From positions 186,001 to 250,000 of the forward strand of contig JABTUN010000005.1 in NCBI GenBank assembly GCA_015075365.1: a stretch of DNA of 64,000 nt. Reading direction: 5' to 3'. Source of the DNA: Verrucomicrobiaceae bacterium (GTDB lineage: Bacteria; Verrucomicrobiota; Verrucomicrobiia; Verrucomicrobiales; Verrucomicrobiaceae). Below are positions 34,875 to 44,700 of this stretch, piece by piece. A program made the position numbers and the translations under genes. Position 1 is the stretch's first letter. Every line of letters starts with the position of its first letter. The notes under the pieces are model-generated. The model was not told the DNA's origin, searched no databases, and worked only from the letters and a program-made list of their open reading frames with translations.

Positions 34875-36713
34875 TCACGCGCTTTCCAGCTCGGCTTCGA
34901 GCTTCTTGCGCTCGCGGAGGCGGGTGTTGTGATCAAGGATGCGCTTTCGCAGGCGGATGCTCTTCGGCGTGGCCTCGACAAGCTCGTCGGGGGCGATGTA
35001 CTCGATGGCTCGCTCCAGGCCGAAACGGATGGGCGGGGCAAGTTGGGCGTTTTTGTCGTTGCCGGCGGCACGGAAGTTCGTGAGCTGCTTGGAACGTGTC
35101 GGATTGACGGGCAGGTCGTCGGCGCGCGGGTTTTCACCCACGAGCATGCCGTCGTAAACGAGGTCGCCTGGGGCGATGAAGAGCTTCCCGCGCTCCTGGA
35201 TCGTATCGAGCGCGTAGCTGGTGGCCTCGCCGGCTTCGGTGCTGACCAAGGTGCCGGTAGAGCGTGTCTGCATGGGGCCGGCGTGCGGGCCGTACTCGCG
35301 GAAAAGATGGCTGTGAATGCCGTGGCCGCTGGTGAGGTTCATCAACTCAAACTCGAAGCCGATGAGACCTCGGGTGGGGACGCAGGCGGTGAGGCTGGTG
35401 CGGCCGTTGTGGGCCTGCATGTCCTCGATTTTGCCCTTTCGCTCCGAGAGGGACTTCATGACACCGCCGAGGTACTCATCCGGCACATCGACGTAAAGGG
35501 TCTCAAAGGGCTCGCAAAGCTCGTCATTGACGCGGTGCATGATGACCATCGGGCGGGAGACGAGCACCTCAAAGCCCTCGCGACGCATCTGCTCCACGAG
35601 AATGGCGATCTGCATGGCTCCCCGCGCGCTGACGTCGAAAATGCCGGCGAGATCGGTGTCCTTCACGCTGATGGTGACGTTCATCTTTTGCTCACGGTCC
35701 AGGCGGTCGCGGATCTTGCGGGAGGTGACGTGCTCCCCCTCGCGGCCGGCCAGCGGGCCGTCATTGACGGCGAACTGCATGACGATGGTAGGCGGGTCGA
35801 TGGCCACGAAGGGCAGGGCCTTCGCATCTGCCGATCCTGCGACGGTCTGCCCGATGTCCACGTCCTCAAAGCCGGAGATGCCGACGATGTCGCCGGCGAT
35901 GCCCTCGACCGAGTCGCTGGTCGTGAGTGTGGTGTATTGGAAGACCTTGGTGACCTTGATGCGCTTGGCGGGTTCTTCCGGCGTCTTGCCGAGCAGCCAG
36001 ACGGTGTCTCCCATTTTGACCTTGCCACGGGTGACCTTGCCGATGGCGACACGGCCGACAAAATTGTCCCAGTCGATGTTGGAGACGAGCATCTCGAAGC
36101 TGCCCTCGACCTCCGCCTTCGGCGCGGGGATGTGCTTGACGATTTCGCCGAGAAGAAAGGTCATGTCCTTCTGCTCGCCATCCGGCTTGTCAGTCACCCA
36201 GCCGGCACGGGCGCTGCCATAGACAAAGGGGGCGTTGAACTGGTCCTCGGTGGCGTCGAGTTCGAGAAAGAGCTCCAGCACCTTGTCATGCACGGCGTGC
36301 GGCTCGATGTGCGGGCGGTCCATTTTATTGATGAGGACGATGGGCTTGATGCCCTGCTGGAGCGCCTTCTTCAAAACGAAGCGCGTCTGCGCCTGCGGGC
36401 CTTCATACGCATCGACGACGAGCATCACGCCATCGACCATCTTCATCACGCGCTCGACCTCGCCGCCAAAGTCGGCATGGCCGGGGGTGTCCACGATGTT
36501 GATGATGTGGTCGTTCCAGTGAACGGAGGTGTTCTTGGCCTTGATGGTGATCCCTTTCTCACGCTCAAGGTCCATGCTGTCCATGGCGCGCTCGGCGATG
36601 GCCTGGTTTTCGCGGAAGTTGCCGCTGGCGCGCAGCAGGCCGTCAACGAGCGTCGTTTTGCCGTGATCGACGTGCGCGATGATGGCGATGTTGCGGATCT
36701 TGTCGGGGGTCAT
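34875..36713 (-). CDS. typA: Translational GTPase TypA/BipA
   Basis: 612 residues, the usual length. The P-loop is [16 protein letters not shown]2 lies in [14 protein letters not shown]3 is [12 protein letters not shown] and G4 is LINKMDRP. The BipA-specific region contains [22 protein letters not shown] and [20 protein letters not shown]. TypA binds the 70S ribosome as an EF-G-like GTPase and aids ribosome assembly and growth under stress such as cold. It stands 98 bp downstream of the SafE-like gene on the same strand, but is probably transcribed on its own. Confidence 0.97.
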   Translation of the reverse strand: MTPDKIRNIAIIAHVDHGKTTLVDGLLRASGNFRENQAIAERAMDSMDLEREKGITIKAKNTSVHWNDHIINIVDTPGHADFGGEVERVMKMVDGVMLVVDAYEGPQAQTRFVLKKALQQGIKPIVLINKMDRPHIEPHAVHDKVLELFLELDATEDQFNAPFVYGSARAGWVTDKPDGEQKDMTFLLGEIVKHIPAPKAEVEGSFEMLVSNIDWDNFVGRVAIGKVTRGKVKMGDTVWLLGKTPEEPAKRIKVTKVFQYTTLTTSDSVEGIAGDIVGISGFEDVDIGQTVAGSADAKALPFVAIDPPTIVMQFAVNDGPLAGREGEHVTSRKIRDRLDREQKMNVTISVKDTDLAGIFDVSARGAMQIAILVEQMRREGFEVLVSRPMVIMHRVNDELCEPFETLYVDVPDEYLGGVMKSLSERKGKIEDMQAHNGRTSLTACVPTRGLIGFEFELMNLTSGHGIHSHLFREYGPHAGPMQTRSTGTLVSTEAGEATSYALDTIQERGKLFIAPGDLVYDGMLVGENPRADDLPVNPTRSKQLTNFRAAGNDKNAQLAPPIRFGLERAIEYIAPDELVEATPKSIRLRKRILDHNTRLRERKKLEAELESA

Positions 36714-36811
36714 TCAGGTATGTTGGGGGGGAAGGGGGCGCGGAGACTAGCCGCGTTTCCCCCCGTGGCAACCGATTCGGTCGTGACGGTTTCGAGGGCT
36801 GTTTTCCACCC

Positions 36812-37507
36812 TCACATCGCCGTTGTGTGGCAGCAGCCCGGAATTTCGGTGCTGGTGAAGTCCAGCGTGTCACGCAGCCGCCAGGCGAGGATGACGGCGG
36901 TGACGAGCGCGAGGCCGCGCTGGAGTTTCCTCATTGTGGCGGGCTGAAGGCGGCCACCGAGCCAGTGAAGCTGCGTTTGTGCCAGCCAGAGCAGCGGCAG
37001 CGTGCCCAGCCCGAAGGCCAGCGCAAACTCCGCACCGCGCGCCGCGCTGCCATTCGCCATGGCAAGCGCGAACATGAGGTAAAGCGGCCCGCAGGGAAGC
37101 AGGGGTGTGGCGAGGCCGAGGATCGTGGCGCGCAGATCGCTTTTCAGGCGGAAGGCGGCGCTCTGCACGCGGCGAAGGCCAGTGGACAGGAATTTCGGCT
37201 TCGGCAGCCAGGCATCGAGCCCCATGCCGACGATCGCAAAGGCCAGCACAAGCAGCCACGGCAGCACGATGCCCGCGCCATGTTGAAAAAACGCCAGCGG
37301 CATCGTGCCCAGCGCCCCGGCGAGCGCGCCAACGAGGCCATACGCGATCATCCGCCCCGTGTGATAAAGCGCGGTGCCGCGCATGAAGCCGCCGCTTTTT
37401 GCCGACACCGCCCACGAGCACGACAGCGGCCCGCACATGCCCACGCAGTGTGCACTGGTGACGATGCCGGCCATGAAGGCGGCGGCGCTGGTGTCGATCT
37501 GCATCAT
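36812..37507 (-). CDS. TauE/SafE (UreH-type) membrane protein linked to oxidase assembly
   Basis: 231 residues with about six membrane helices. The N-terminal motif SAHCVGMCGPLSCSW is typical of the DsbD_2/UreH branch of the TauE/SafE family, often found with cytochrome oxidase assembly genes and thought to handle copper or other metals. The middle motif ATPLLPCGPLYLMFALA repeats the Cys-Gly-Pro feature. The C-terminus ends GCCHTTAM, a likely metal ligand cluster. The start overlaps the stop of the FixH-like stub (ATGA), implying coupling. Copper delivery to the cbb3-type oxidase is inferred from context. Confidence 0.85.
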   Translation of the reverse strand: MMQIDTSAAAFMAGIVTSAHCVGMCGPLSCSWAVSAKSGGFMRGTALYHTGRMIAYGLVGALAGALGTMPLAFFQHGAGIVLPWLLVLAFAIVGMGLDAWLPKPKFLSTGLRRVQSAAFRLKSDLRATILGLATPLLPCGPLYLMFALAMANGSAARGAEFALAFGLGTLPLLWLAQTQLHWLGGRLQPATMRKLQRGLALVTAVILAWRLRDTLDFTSTEIPGCCHTTAM

Positions 37508-37692
37508 GGGGCGAGGTGCTTGAGCGGAACAACCTCCGGCTGGTTGTTCATCGCGATGTAAAACAGCGCGGTCCACGCGCCGAGGAGCACGACAAAGGCG
37601 GCGACGACCCACAACCACGGGCGGCGGCCGAAGAAACCGGGCCCGGACGCGGTGTCACTGCTGGAGGTATTGTTTGGGATCGAGGTAGTCAT
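37504..37692 (-). CDS. Small FixH-like single-helix membrane protein
   Basis: 62 residues: a polar Ser/Thr-rich start, then GRRPWLWVVAAFVVLLGAWTALFYIAM and a short tail. The helix and its preceding RPW resemble the N-terminal anchor of FixH, a protein between FixG/CcoG and FixI in cbb3 oxidase maturation operons, but the ~100-residue periplasmic domain of FixH is absent. The gene overlaps the end of ccoG by 38 bp and the next gene by 4 bp, so it is embedded in the operon. It may be a reduced FixH or a distinct small subunit. Confidence 0.7.
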   Translation of the reverse strand: MTTSIPNNTSSSDTASGPGFFGRRPWLWVVAAFVVLLGAWTALFYIAMNNQPEVVPLKHLAP

Positions 37693-39082
37693 TGGATTTG
37701 AGGCGTGCGTCCGGCCCGGCGAACTCGAAGGGCTTGGTGGAGTACCTTTTGCCGTCCTTGGTGTCGGTGACGGTGATGCTGAGCTTGAAGGGTGCCTTGA
37801 AATTCCCCTCCGGCATCGTGATCATGAGCGGTTTCAGTTCCTCGCCCTGCGCGGCGATGGTGACGGGCGCGTCGGCACCCGCGGCGGCCAGTCCGGCTGG
37901 CAGATCACCCTGCAGGGCGAGTGTGAAGGTGCGCGGTTCGCTGCGTTTGTTGATGAGGCGCACGAGAAACTGGTTCCGCAGCACGCCATTCGCCACATAA
38001 TAGGGCGATCCCTGCATGCGCAGCACATTGGCGCGCATCGGCTCGATCCGGCTGGCGGAGAAGGCAAACACGGCCGCGCCAAGAAGCAGCAGCCCGGTGT
38101 AGAAAATGATGCGCGGGCGGACAAATCTCGTTTTTCCTCCCTCGAAGGCCACCATTGACGCGTAGCGCACCAAGCCGGGCTTGCGGCCGAGTTTAAGCAT
38201 GATCGAGTCGCAGGCGTCCACGCAGGCCGCGCAGCCGATGCACTCAAGCTGGAGACCGTTTCGGATGTCGATGCCCGTGGGGCAGACCTGGACGCAGCGC
38301 GTGCAGTTCACGCAGTCGCCGGCATTGGGCGTGCCTGCCTTGCCGCGCGGCTCGCCGCGCTTCTTGTCGTAGCCGATGATGACCGTGTGGTCATCGCTCA
38401 GCGCGGACTGCATGCGGCCGTAAGGGCACATGATGACGCAAAACTGCTCTCGGAACCAACTGAAGGCTCCGTAGAGTCCCGCAGTTAGAAAAAGCATCAC
38501 CCCGAAGGAAATCATGTGCGCCCTGGGAGAGTGCCTCATCATGTCATACAGCCGCTCCAGGGAGACGAAGTAGCTGAGGAAGATGTGCGCAATCAGGAGC
38601 GAGGTGAGGATGTAGAGCGCGTGCTTGGTGATGCGTTTCGTGATTTTCGCTGCAGTCCATGGCGCGGCGTCGAGACGGCGACGCGCGGAGGCGTCGCCGT
38701 CGATCAGGCGCTCGATGCGGCGGTAGATGTGCTCCAAAAAGACCGTGTAGGGACAGGTCCAGCCGCACCACACGCGTCCAAACAGCGCGGTGACGTAAAA
38801 CAGCGAGAAACCCAGTCCAGTGACGAGGAAAAAGCCCACCCACAGGTCCTGCACCGCCAGGGTCAGGCCGAAAAAGTGGAAGCGGCGGTTCAGCACGTCG
38901 AGAAACACCGCCGGGAAGCCGTTCACCTGGATCCATGGCAGCGCGATGTACACCACCAGCAGCGCCAGCGCGGTCAGCCGCCGCCAGCGTGTGAATTTTC
39001 CGCTCACATCGGCCGGGTGCAGCGTCTTTTTGCTGCCATCCTCATTGATGGAGCCGAGTGAGACAAGATTGGGCGCGTTCAT
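37655..39082 (-). CDS. ccoG: Cytochrome c oxidase accessory protein CcoG (FixG/RdxA)
   Basis: 475 residues; the start was chosen at 39082, giving MNAPNLVSLGSINEDGSKKT. Membrane helices flank cysteine motifs VWCGWTCPYTVFLE and FCVIMCPYGRMQS. A double 4Fe-4S ferredoxin domain follows: CVNCTRCVQVCPTGIDIR and CIGCAACVDACDSIMLK. The periplasmic C-terminal Ig-like domain ends the protein. CcoG is reported to act as a cupric reductase in cbb3 oxidase assembly. The oxidase structural genes ccoNOP are not in the window. It heads the operon with the FixH-like stub and the SafE-like gene. Confidence 0.95.
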   Translation of the reverse strand: MNAPNLVSLGSINEDGSKKTLHPADVSGKFTRWRRLTALALLVVYIALPWIQVNGFPAVFLDVLNRRFHFFGLTLAVQDLWVGFFLVTGLGFSLFYVTALFGRVWCGWTCPYTVFLEHIYRRIERLIDGDASARRRLDAAPWTAAKITKRITKHALYILTSLLIAHIFLSYFVSLERLYDMMRHSPRAHMISFGVMLFLTAGLYGAFSWFREQFCVIMCPYGRMQSALSDDHTVIIGYDKKRGEPRGKAGTPNAGDCVNCTRCVQVCPTGIDIRNGLQLECIGCAACVDACDSIMLKLGRKPGLVRYASMVAFEGGKTRFVRPRIIFYTGLLLLGAAVFAFSASRIEPMRANVLRMQGSPYYVANGVLRNQFLVRLINKRSEPRTFTLALQGDLPAGLAAAGADAPVTIAAQGEELKPLMITMPEGNFKAPFKLSITVTDTKDGKRYSTKPFEFAGPDARLKSNDYLDPKQYLQQ

Positions 39083-39097
39083 TGACGTTTTGAACGT

Positions 39098-39128
39098 GGC
39101 GAGCCTTGGTCCAACTTCTCGGCTCGCC
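39098..39128. promoter_or_regulatory. Inverted repeat in the ccoG leader region
   Basis: ggcgagcc and ggctcgcc are a perfect 8-bp stem around 15 bases, 16 bp upstream of the ccoG start. It could be a leader hairpin or a protein site; nothing else supports a function. Confidence 0.35.
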
Positions 39129-39291
39129 TTGCGCATCGCTGGACGGATTTTGCGGAAAGGAGCGCCGCGGATCGTCGGCAGCAAGATCTTCGGTCCGCCC
39201 GCCTCATGTTTTCAGGCGTGTGTTTGACAAATTCAGGCGCAGGTTTCCCGCTTGAACAGGCTCGGCCACGGCGTTTAAAGCTGCCACCTGC

Positions 39292-40272
39292 ATGATCTTC
39301 GCCGCTCTTCCCGAACCCAGCCCCACAGGCGACGTTTTCGTCGCGTTTCTCAGCATTGTTTTCGAAGGGGCACCTTACATCCTTCTTGGAACGCTGCTTT
39401 CCGGTTTCATCGACGCCTTTCTGCCGGCGCGGCTGCTGGAGCGCGTGCTGCCGAAGAGCCGCGTGCTCTCGACGATCCTCGCGGGCTTCCTGGGGCTCGT
39501 TTTTCCCGTCTGCGAATGCGCCATCGTGCCGGTGATCCGCCGGTTGGTGCAAAAGGGTCTGCCGGTGTCCTGCGCGGTCACCTACATGCTTTCCGCGCCG
39601 ATTGTGAACCCGATCGTGGCCGTGAGCACGCTGACGGCGTTCAAGGAATTCCAAAACTGGTCGTGGAGTGATCCCGCCAGCGCCACGATGACCATCGCGC
39701 GGCTTTCGCTGGGCTATGTGGTGGCGGTGCTGGTGGGCCTGTTCCTGATCCGTTTCAAGCCCTCGCAGATCCTGCGTGAGAATGTGGCCTCGCAGATCGA
39801 AGCGGGCGGCGGGGCAGGGGATGATGGTCACGCGGCACCGGCGGCTCCTTTTAACGGCAGGCTGATCCACGCCATGCGCACCGCCATGCGCGACTTCCTG
39901 GACACGGGAATGTACTTTGCCATCGGCGTGATCATCACCTCGATCTTCAACACACGGGTCGATCAGGCGATCCTGGACACCATCGCGAAGAACGACGCGA
40001 TGGCGCTGCCGTCGATCATGGGGCTGGCGATGGTGCTGAGCCTGTGCTCGACCTCGGACGCCTTCATCGCCGCGCCGATGGCCTCCTTCAGCATGGCCGC
40101 GAAGCTGGCCTTCCTGGTCTTTGGCCCGATGATGGACATCAAGCTGCTCTTCATGTACTCCGCGGTATTCAAGCGAAAGGTCGTGCTGGGGCTGCTCATC
40201 GGTTTGTTTGTTCTCGTCGGCTCGCTGAGCGTGCCTTGGATGCATTTGATTCAACAACTCGGCGCGAAATAA
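39292..40272 (+). CDS. DUF318 (ArsP_1) family permease
   Basis: 326 residues with about eight membrane helices. Family motifs are FEGAPYILLGTLLSGFID, FPVCECAIVPVIRRLVQKG and MLSAPIVNPIVAVSTLTAF in the first half. The pseudo-repeat in the second half is MGLAMVLSLCSTSDAFIAAPMASF. The conserved CEC and SAPxxNP motifs are typical. DUF318 permeases usually form a two-gene system with a DUF1980 protein, encoded here 47 bp downstream. The substrate is not established; a metal is inferred from the His-rich partner. A polar loop (about 168-185) contains GDDGHAAP. Confidence 0.9.
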   Translation: MIFAALPEPSPTGDVFVAFLSIVFEGAPYILLGTLLSGFIDAFLPARLLERVLPKSRVLSTILAGFLGLVFPVCECAIVPVIRRLVQKGLPVSCAVTYMLSAPIVNPIVAVSTLTAFKEFQNWSWSDPASATMTIARLSLGYVVAVLVGLFLIRFKPSQILRENVASQIEAGGGAGDDGHAAPAAPFNGRLIHAMRTAMRDFLDTGMYFAIGVIITSIFNTRVDQAILDTIAKNDAMALPSIMGLAMVLSLCSTSDAFIAAPMASFSMAAKLAFLVFGPMMDIKLLFMYSAVFKRKVVLGLLIGLFVLVGSLSVPWMHLIQQLGAK

Positions 40273-40319
40273 AATCTCATTCCCCGCCTTCTCATTTCCA
40301 ACCTCTCATCCGCACCACC

Positions 40320-41561
40320 ATGTCCGGCACACGCACTCTCATTCACCTCCTCAGTGTCGCGACGCTCCTTCTTTGGAGCGGCGTGATGCTGTTTTTCCAC
40401 TATTCGGGCCGCATCGTGGCGTACCTGCCGCCGGACGGCATCTTCCGGCCGATGGTGCTGGCCGCAGGCATCGGGCTGGGCGTGCTGGGCCTGTTCAATC
40501 TGCTGACGATGAACGCGGAGGACATCGGCTGCGAGGGACATGACCACGGTCATGACGATCACGACCATGACCACGGCAAATGCGGCCACGATCACGCGCA
40601 CAAGCACGATCATGGCTGCTGCGGCCATGATCACGGCCACGAGCACCACCATCACGATCATGATCACGAGGCATGCGGGCATGACCATGGTCATGAGCAT
40701 GCGCACAAGGCGGGCTGCTGCGGCCACGAGCACGGGCACGATCATTCCCACGGCCATGCGCATGGCATTCTGGAGGAAAGCGGCTGGGTCGGGCGAATCG
40801 CGGCCCTGCTGATCCTCATCGCGCCGATTTCTGTGGCTGCGGTGCTGACTCCGGATCGCTACAGCCCGAACGCGGTGATGAACAAGGGCCTCTACAACCC
40901 GAACTACGCCGACACCTCGCGTGCGGAGCAGTTCTCACTCAAGAACAAGACCGCCATCGCGCCCGCCACGCCGAAGCGCGCCGAGCCGAAGGTCACCCCC
41001 ATCGACATGCCTCCCGCCACCGTGGCCGCGGCCCCGGGCACGGATACCAAAGCGCCGCCCATTCCCGGCGCGCCACCGCCGCCCACGAAGCCCGGCGAGC
41101 CACCGAATGCCGCGAACGCTCCGAAGCCGCCGCAGGAAGCCAAAAGCTACGGCACCTTCACGCTGGAGGACCTCAAGGCCCAGGTGCCGCAGAACAAGGA
41201 GGGACACTTCCTTCTCGAAGTGCCGGAGATTTATTACACGGGGGGCGATCTGGAGGTGCAGAAGGTGCTCACGGGTCAGATGGTCGAGACCACGGCGCAG
41301 GTGCTGCCGGAAAAGGTCAACAACCCGGATGGTCATCGCATGCGCATCTTCCGCATGCTGGTGCAGTGCTGCGCGGCGGACGCGCGCCCCTTCTCCGTGC
41401 CGATCGACTTCGGCAAAAAGGCCCCGGACTTCAAGGACATGACCTGGGTGAAGGTGACCGGGAAGGTGAGCTACAAGAAAGAGGGCGACCAGACCGTCCC
41501 CCTGATCGAGGTGTCCAAAGTCGAGGAGACGACCGCGCCGGACAATGCGATGATTTATTGA
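40320..41561 (+). CDS. TIGR03943/DUF1980 permease partner with a His-rich metal-binding loop
   Basis: 413 residues. Two N-terminal membrane helices (LIHLLSVATLLLWSGVMLFF and MVLAAGIGLGVLGLFNLLTM) are followed by a loop (71-149) with 32 His and 7 Cys in repeats like GHDHGHEH and GCCGHDHGH. A third helix (IAALLILIAPISVAAVL) and a Pro-rich linker follow. The soluble C-terminal domain has MLVQCCAADARPFSVPIDF, the family signature. The partner permease lies just upstream. A loop this histidine-rich points to zinc, or cobalt/nickel, buffering at the membrane. Start: ATG 40320, from the position of the first helix. Confidence 0.88.
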   Translation: MSGTRTLIHLLSVATLLLWSGVMLFFHYSGRIVAYLPPDGIFRPMVLAAGIGLGVLGLFNLLTMNAEDIGCEGHDHGHDDHDHDHGKCGHDHAHKHDHGCCGHDHGHEHHHHDHDHEACGHDHGHEHAHKAGCCGHEHGHDHSHGHAHGILEESGWVGRIAALLILIAPISVAAVLTPDRYSPNAVMNKGLYNPNYADTSRAEQFSLKNKTAIAPATPKRAEPKVTPIDMPPATVAAAPGTDTKAPPIPGAPPPPTKPGEPPNAANAPKPPQEAKSYGTFTLEDLKAQVPQNKEGHFLLEVPEIYYTGGDLEVQKVLTGQMVETTAQVLPEKVNNPDGHRMRIFRMLVQCCAADARPFSVPIDFGKKAPDFKDMTWVKVTGKVSYKKEGDQTVPLIEVSKVEETTAPDNAMIY

Positions 41562-41719
41562 TCCCGGCGCCGTCGCGTGTCTCATAGGTGTCCGGGGAGG
41601 CTCCGGGAGGTTCCGTCATTCTCGCCGTGACAGGAGAGAACCGGTCTTCCGTGGACGTTCCCCGCCACACATCCCCAGTTCGCATCCATCACGGCATGCG
41701 CTCTGCGCCGCATCTTCCC

Positions 41720-44700
41720 ATGAACCTCACTCTCCGCCCCGCCACGCTTGCCGCTCTCGGCTCCTTTCGCGCCCGGCGTGCATCGCTGCTGAAAACCCGC
41801 GCACTGCTCTGTGCCGCCGTGATCATCATCACCGCGCTCGCCGTGATCGCGCTGCTCGATCGCGTGCGGTTCATGCCGGATGTCATTCGTCCTTGGTTCT
41901 CGCTGGCCACCTACGCCACCGCCGCCATCGCCGCGTGGAAGGTTGCGCTGCGTTTCATCGGTCAGGCGCGCGGTGAAGACGGTGCAGCGAAGCTCATCGA
42001 GGCCGCCGAGCCTGCGCTACGCGAGCGTTTGCTTGCCGCGGTCGAGCTTTCCGCCAAGGGCGACGTGAAGGACAGCGCCGAATTCCGCGAGCGTCTTCAA
42101 GAGGACGTCGCGAAAGCGGTGGAAGGCGTGAACTGGAAGGCGCGCCTGCCCGCGCGCTCGCTGCGCCCGTGGTTTCTCGCTGCCCTTGGGGCCGCGGCAG
42201 TGGTCATCGGCCTCTGTTTCGTGCCGATGCTGCATTTCCCCGGGTTCCTCGCGCGTGCCGCGGTGCCGTTTGCGAACTTCGAGCGCCCCGCGTCGCTGAA
42301 AATCACCATCGTCGAGCCCGCGCCGGCGTCCACGCTCGCGCCGATCGGCAGTGAGATGCCGCTCATCATCGAAACCGAAGGCGCGAAGGCCCCCGCGGCC
42401 ACGCTGGAAGTGCTCGCTCCCGGCGGACGCCCGCGCAAAATCGAGCTCAGCGCCTTCGGCACGACACGCTTCGAAGGCGTCGTGCCCGTCGGCCAGACCG
42501 ACGTGCAGTATCGCGTGCACGCCGCCGATGCCATCACGCCTTGGCACACGCTTTCTGCCCGCGCCCGTCCGCGGATCGTCAGCTTCCAAAAAACCATCGT
42601 CCCGCCCAGCTACACCGGCGCGAAGGAAACCACCCTCACCGAGGACCAGGGCGACCTCGAAGCCCTCGACGGCTCCACCATCAAACTCACCCTCACCGCG
42701 AACCAGCCGATCAGCAAAGCCGAGGTCCACCTCAACGCCGAGCTCGCCGAGAAAAAATCCATCACCGCCGAACTCGCCGTCAACACGGTCAATACCGTCA
42801 TCAAAGTCACCCCCGAGGCTTCCAGTTGGCTCGCCGCACTGAAATCCGCCGAAACCGGCTTCACCAACGAAGAAACCACCCCGTGGCGCATCACCACCAT
42901 CCCCGATCTGCCCCCCACCGCGCAAATTGAAGACCCCGCGCAGCAAATCGAACTCCTGCCGGATGAAGCCGTGCGCCTCGCCGGCCTCGCCACCGACGAC
43001 GTGGGCCTCGCCAGCGTCAAACTCGCGCACACCATCAACGCCGCGAAATGGAGCGAGACCGATCTGCTCATCACCAAGTCCGCGAAAGAAGCACCCGTGA
43101 CGCATTTGCTCCCGCTCGCGCCGCTCGGCGTGAAGGCGGGCGATGCCGTGCAGCTCAAACTCATCGCCACCGACCTCAAAGGCCAGAAGACCGAGTCACC
43201 CGCCTTGCGCGTCATCATTCTTGAGCGCACGATTGATCCGCGTCAGCGCGATTGGGCCGAAAGCCAGCGCCGCCTCGCCCAACGCGCCGAATCGCTCTCG
43301 CAGCAAACGCGCGAGCTCACCAAGTCGCTCGATCAAGTCCGCAAGCAGGAGAAGAAAGACCCCGCGCAGGCCGACACCGCGCTCGCGAAGGCTCAAAGCG
43401 AACTCGAGCAGGTCAAAGAGCAGTCCGAGCAGCTTTGGAACGATCTCAAAGACGCCGCCAAAAACGCGCCGAACCAGCTCGATGCCAATGAAGCGCAGCT
43501 TCTCGCCGAAAAGATGGCGCAGCTCCGTCGCGAGGCCTTGCCGAAGCTCGAAGCCCTCGAAAAAGGCGACACCGAAAACCTCGAAGCCCTCAAAAAAGCC
43601 TCCCGCGTCGCCGATGCAGACGCCGATGCCGTCGCGAGCGCCGCCAAGGCCTTCGCGAATGAAGACACGGCCAAAATTGCCGCGCAGGAAAGCCAGCAGC
43701 TCATGCGCCAGAGCAAAATGCTCACCGAAAACGCGCTGCCCGCCAACCGCGATGCCAATCAGCGCCCGCAGTGGCAGGAGCAGCAGCGTGCGCTCATCGC
43801 GCAGACCGAAGCGCTGAAAAAAGACCTCACCACGCTCGATGAAACCAGCCGCCAACGTCACAGCGGCCAAATCAAAAATCTCGACAAGCAGCTCAACGAA
43901 ACCGCGGCCGACTTGAATGCGTCGCTCGACAAGCCAGATCAAACCAAGAGCCCCGAGCACCTCTACGGCGCCAGCGACAACCTGCGCAATCGCCTTCAAC
44001 AAACCGCCGACGCCACGCGCAACATAGCCGAGCAAGCCTCGAAAGAAGCCGAGCAACGCCGCGAGCAACTCATGCGTCAGGACAATCCCGCGCTCGTTGC
44101 TTTGAGCGAAGCTCGCCAAGCCCTCGCCGAGGCCGAAGCCGCCGCGAAGAAGCCCGACAAAAAGCCGAAACAGGAAAAAGACGGCCTCACCGCCGCCGAA
44201 CGCGCCCAGCAAAAACTCGCCGAAGCCTCCAAACAACTCCAGGACCAGGCCGAGATCCGCGAGCAAAACCAGCTCACCAACAATCAAGCCGCGCTCGACA
44301 CCAACCGCGCCTCACGCGCTGTCGATGAAGTCGCGCAAAACGCCAAAAAAGCCGCCACCGCCGAGGAATTGGCCCAAGCGAAGGAGCAGACCGAAAAACT
44401 CGCCAACATCGCTCGCGCCCTCGAAGCCGATGCCGCCGTTCAAGATGCCGCGCAGGCCCTTCAAGCCGCGCAGCAGGCCGCCATGCAGCCCGCGAACAAA
44501 CAGGACCTGCCGCAAACCGCCGCGCAGGCCAAAGCCGCCGCCGAAACGCTCGCGGAAGCACAGCAGCAGATCAATCGCTCGCAGCTTGCCGCCGAGATGA
44601 ACAAACAAAACCCGCAGGCGGCCAATCAACTCCGCCAGCTCGGGGAAGAAGCCAAAAACCTCGCGAAGAACGCCGCCGAGCAAAACAAGAACCTCGCCAA

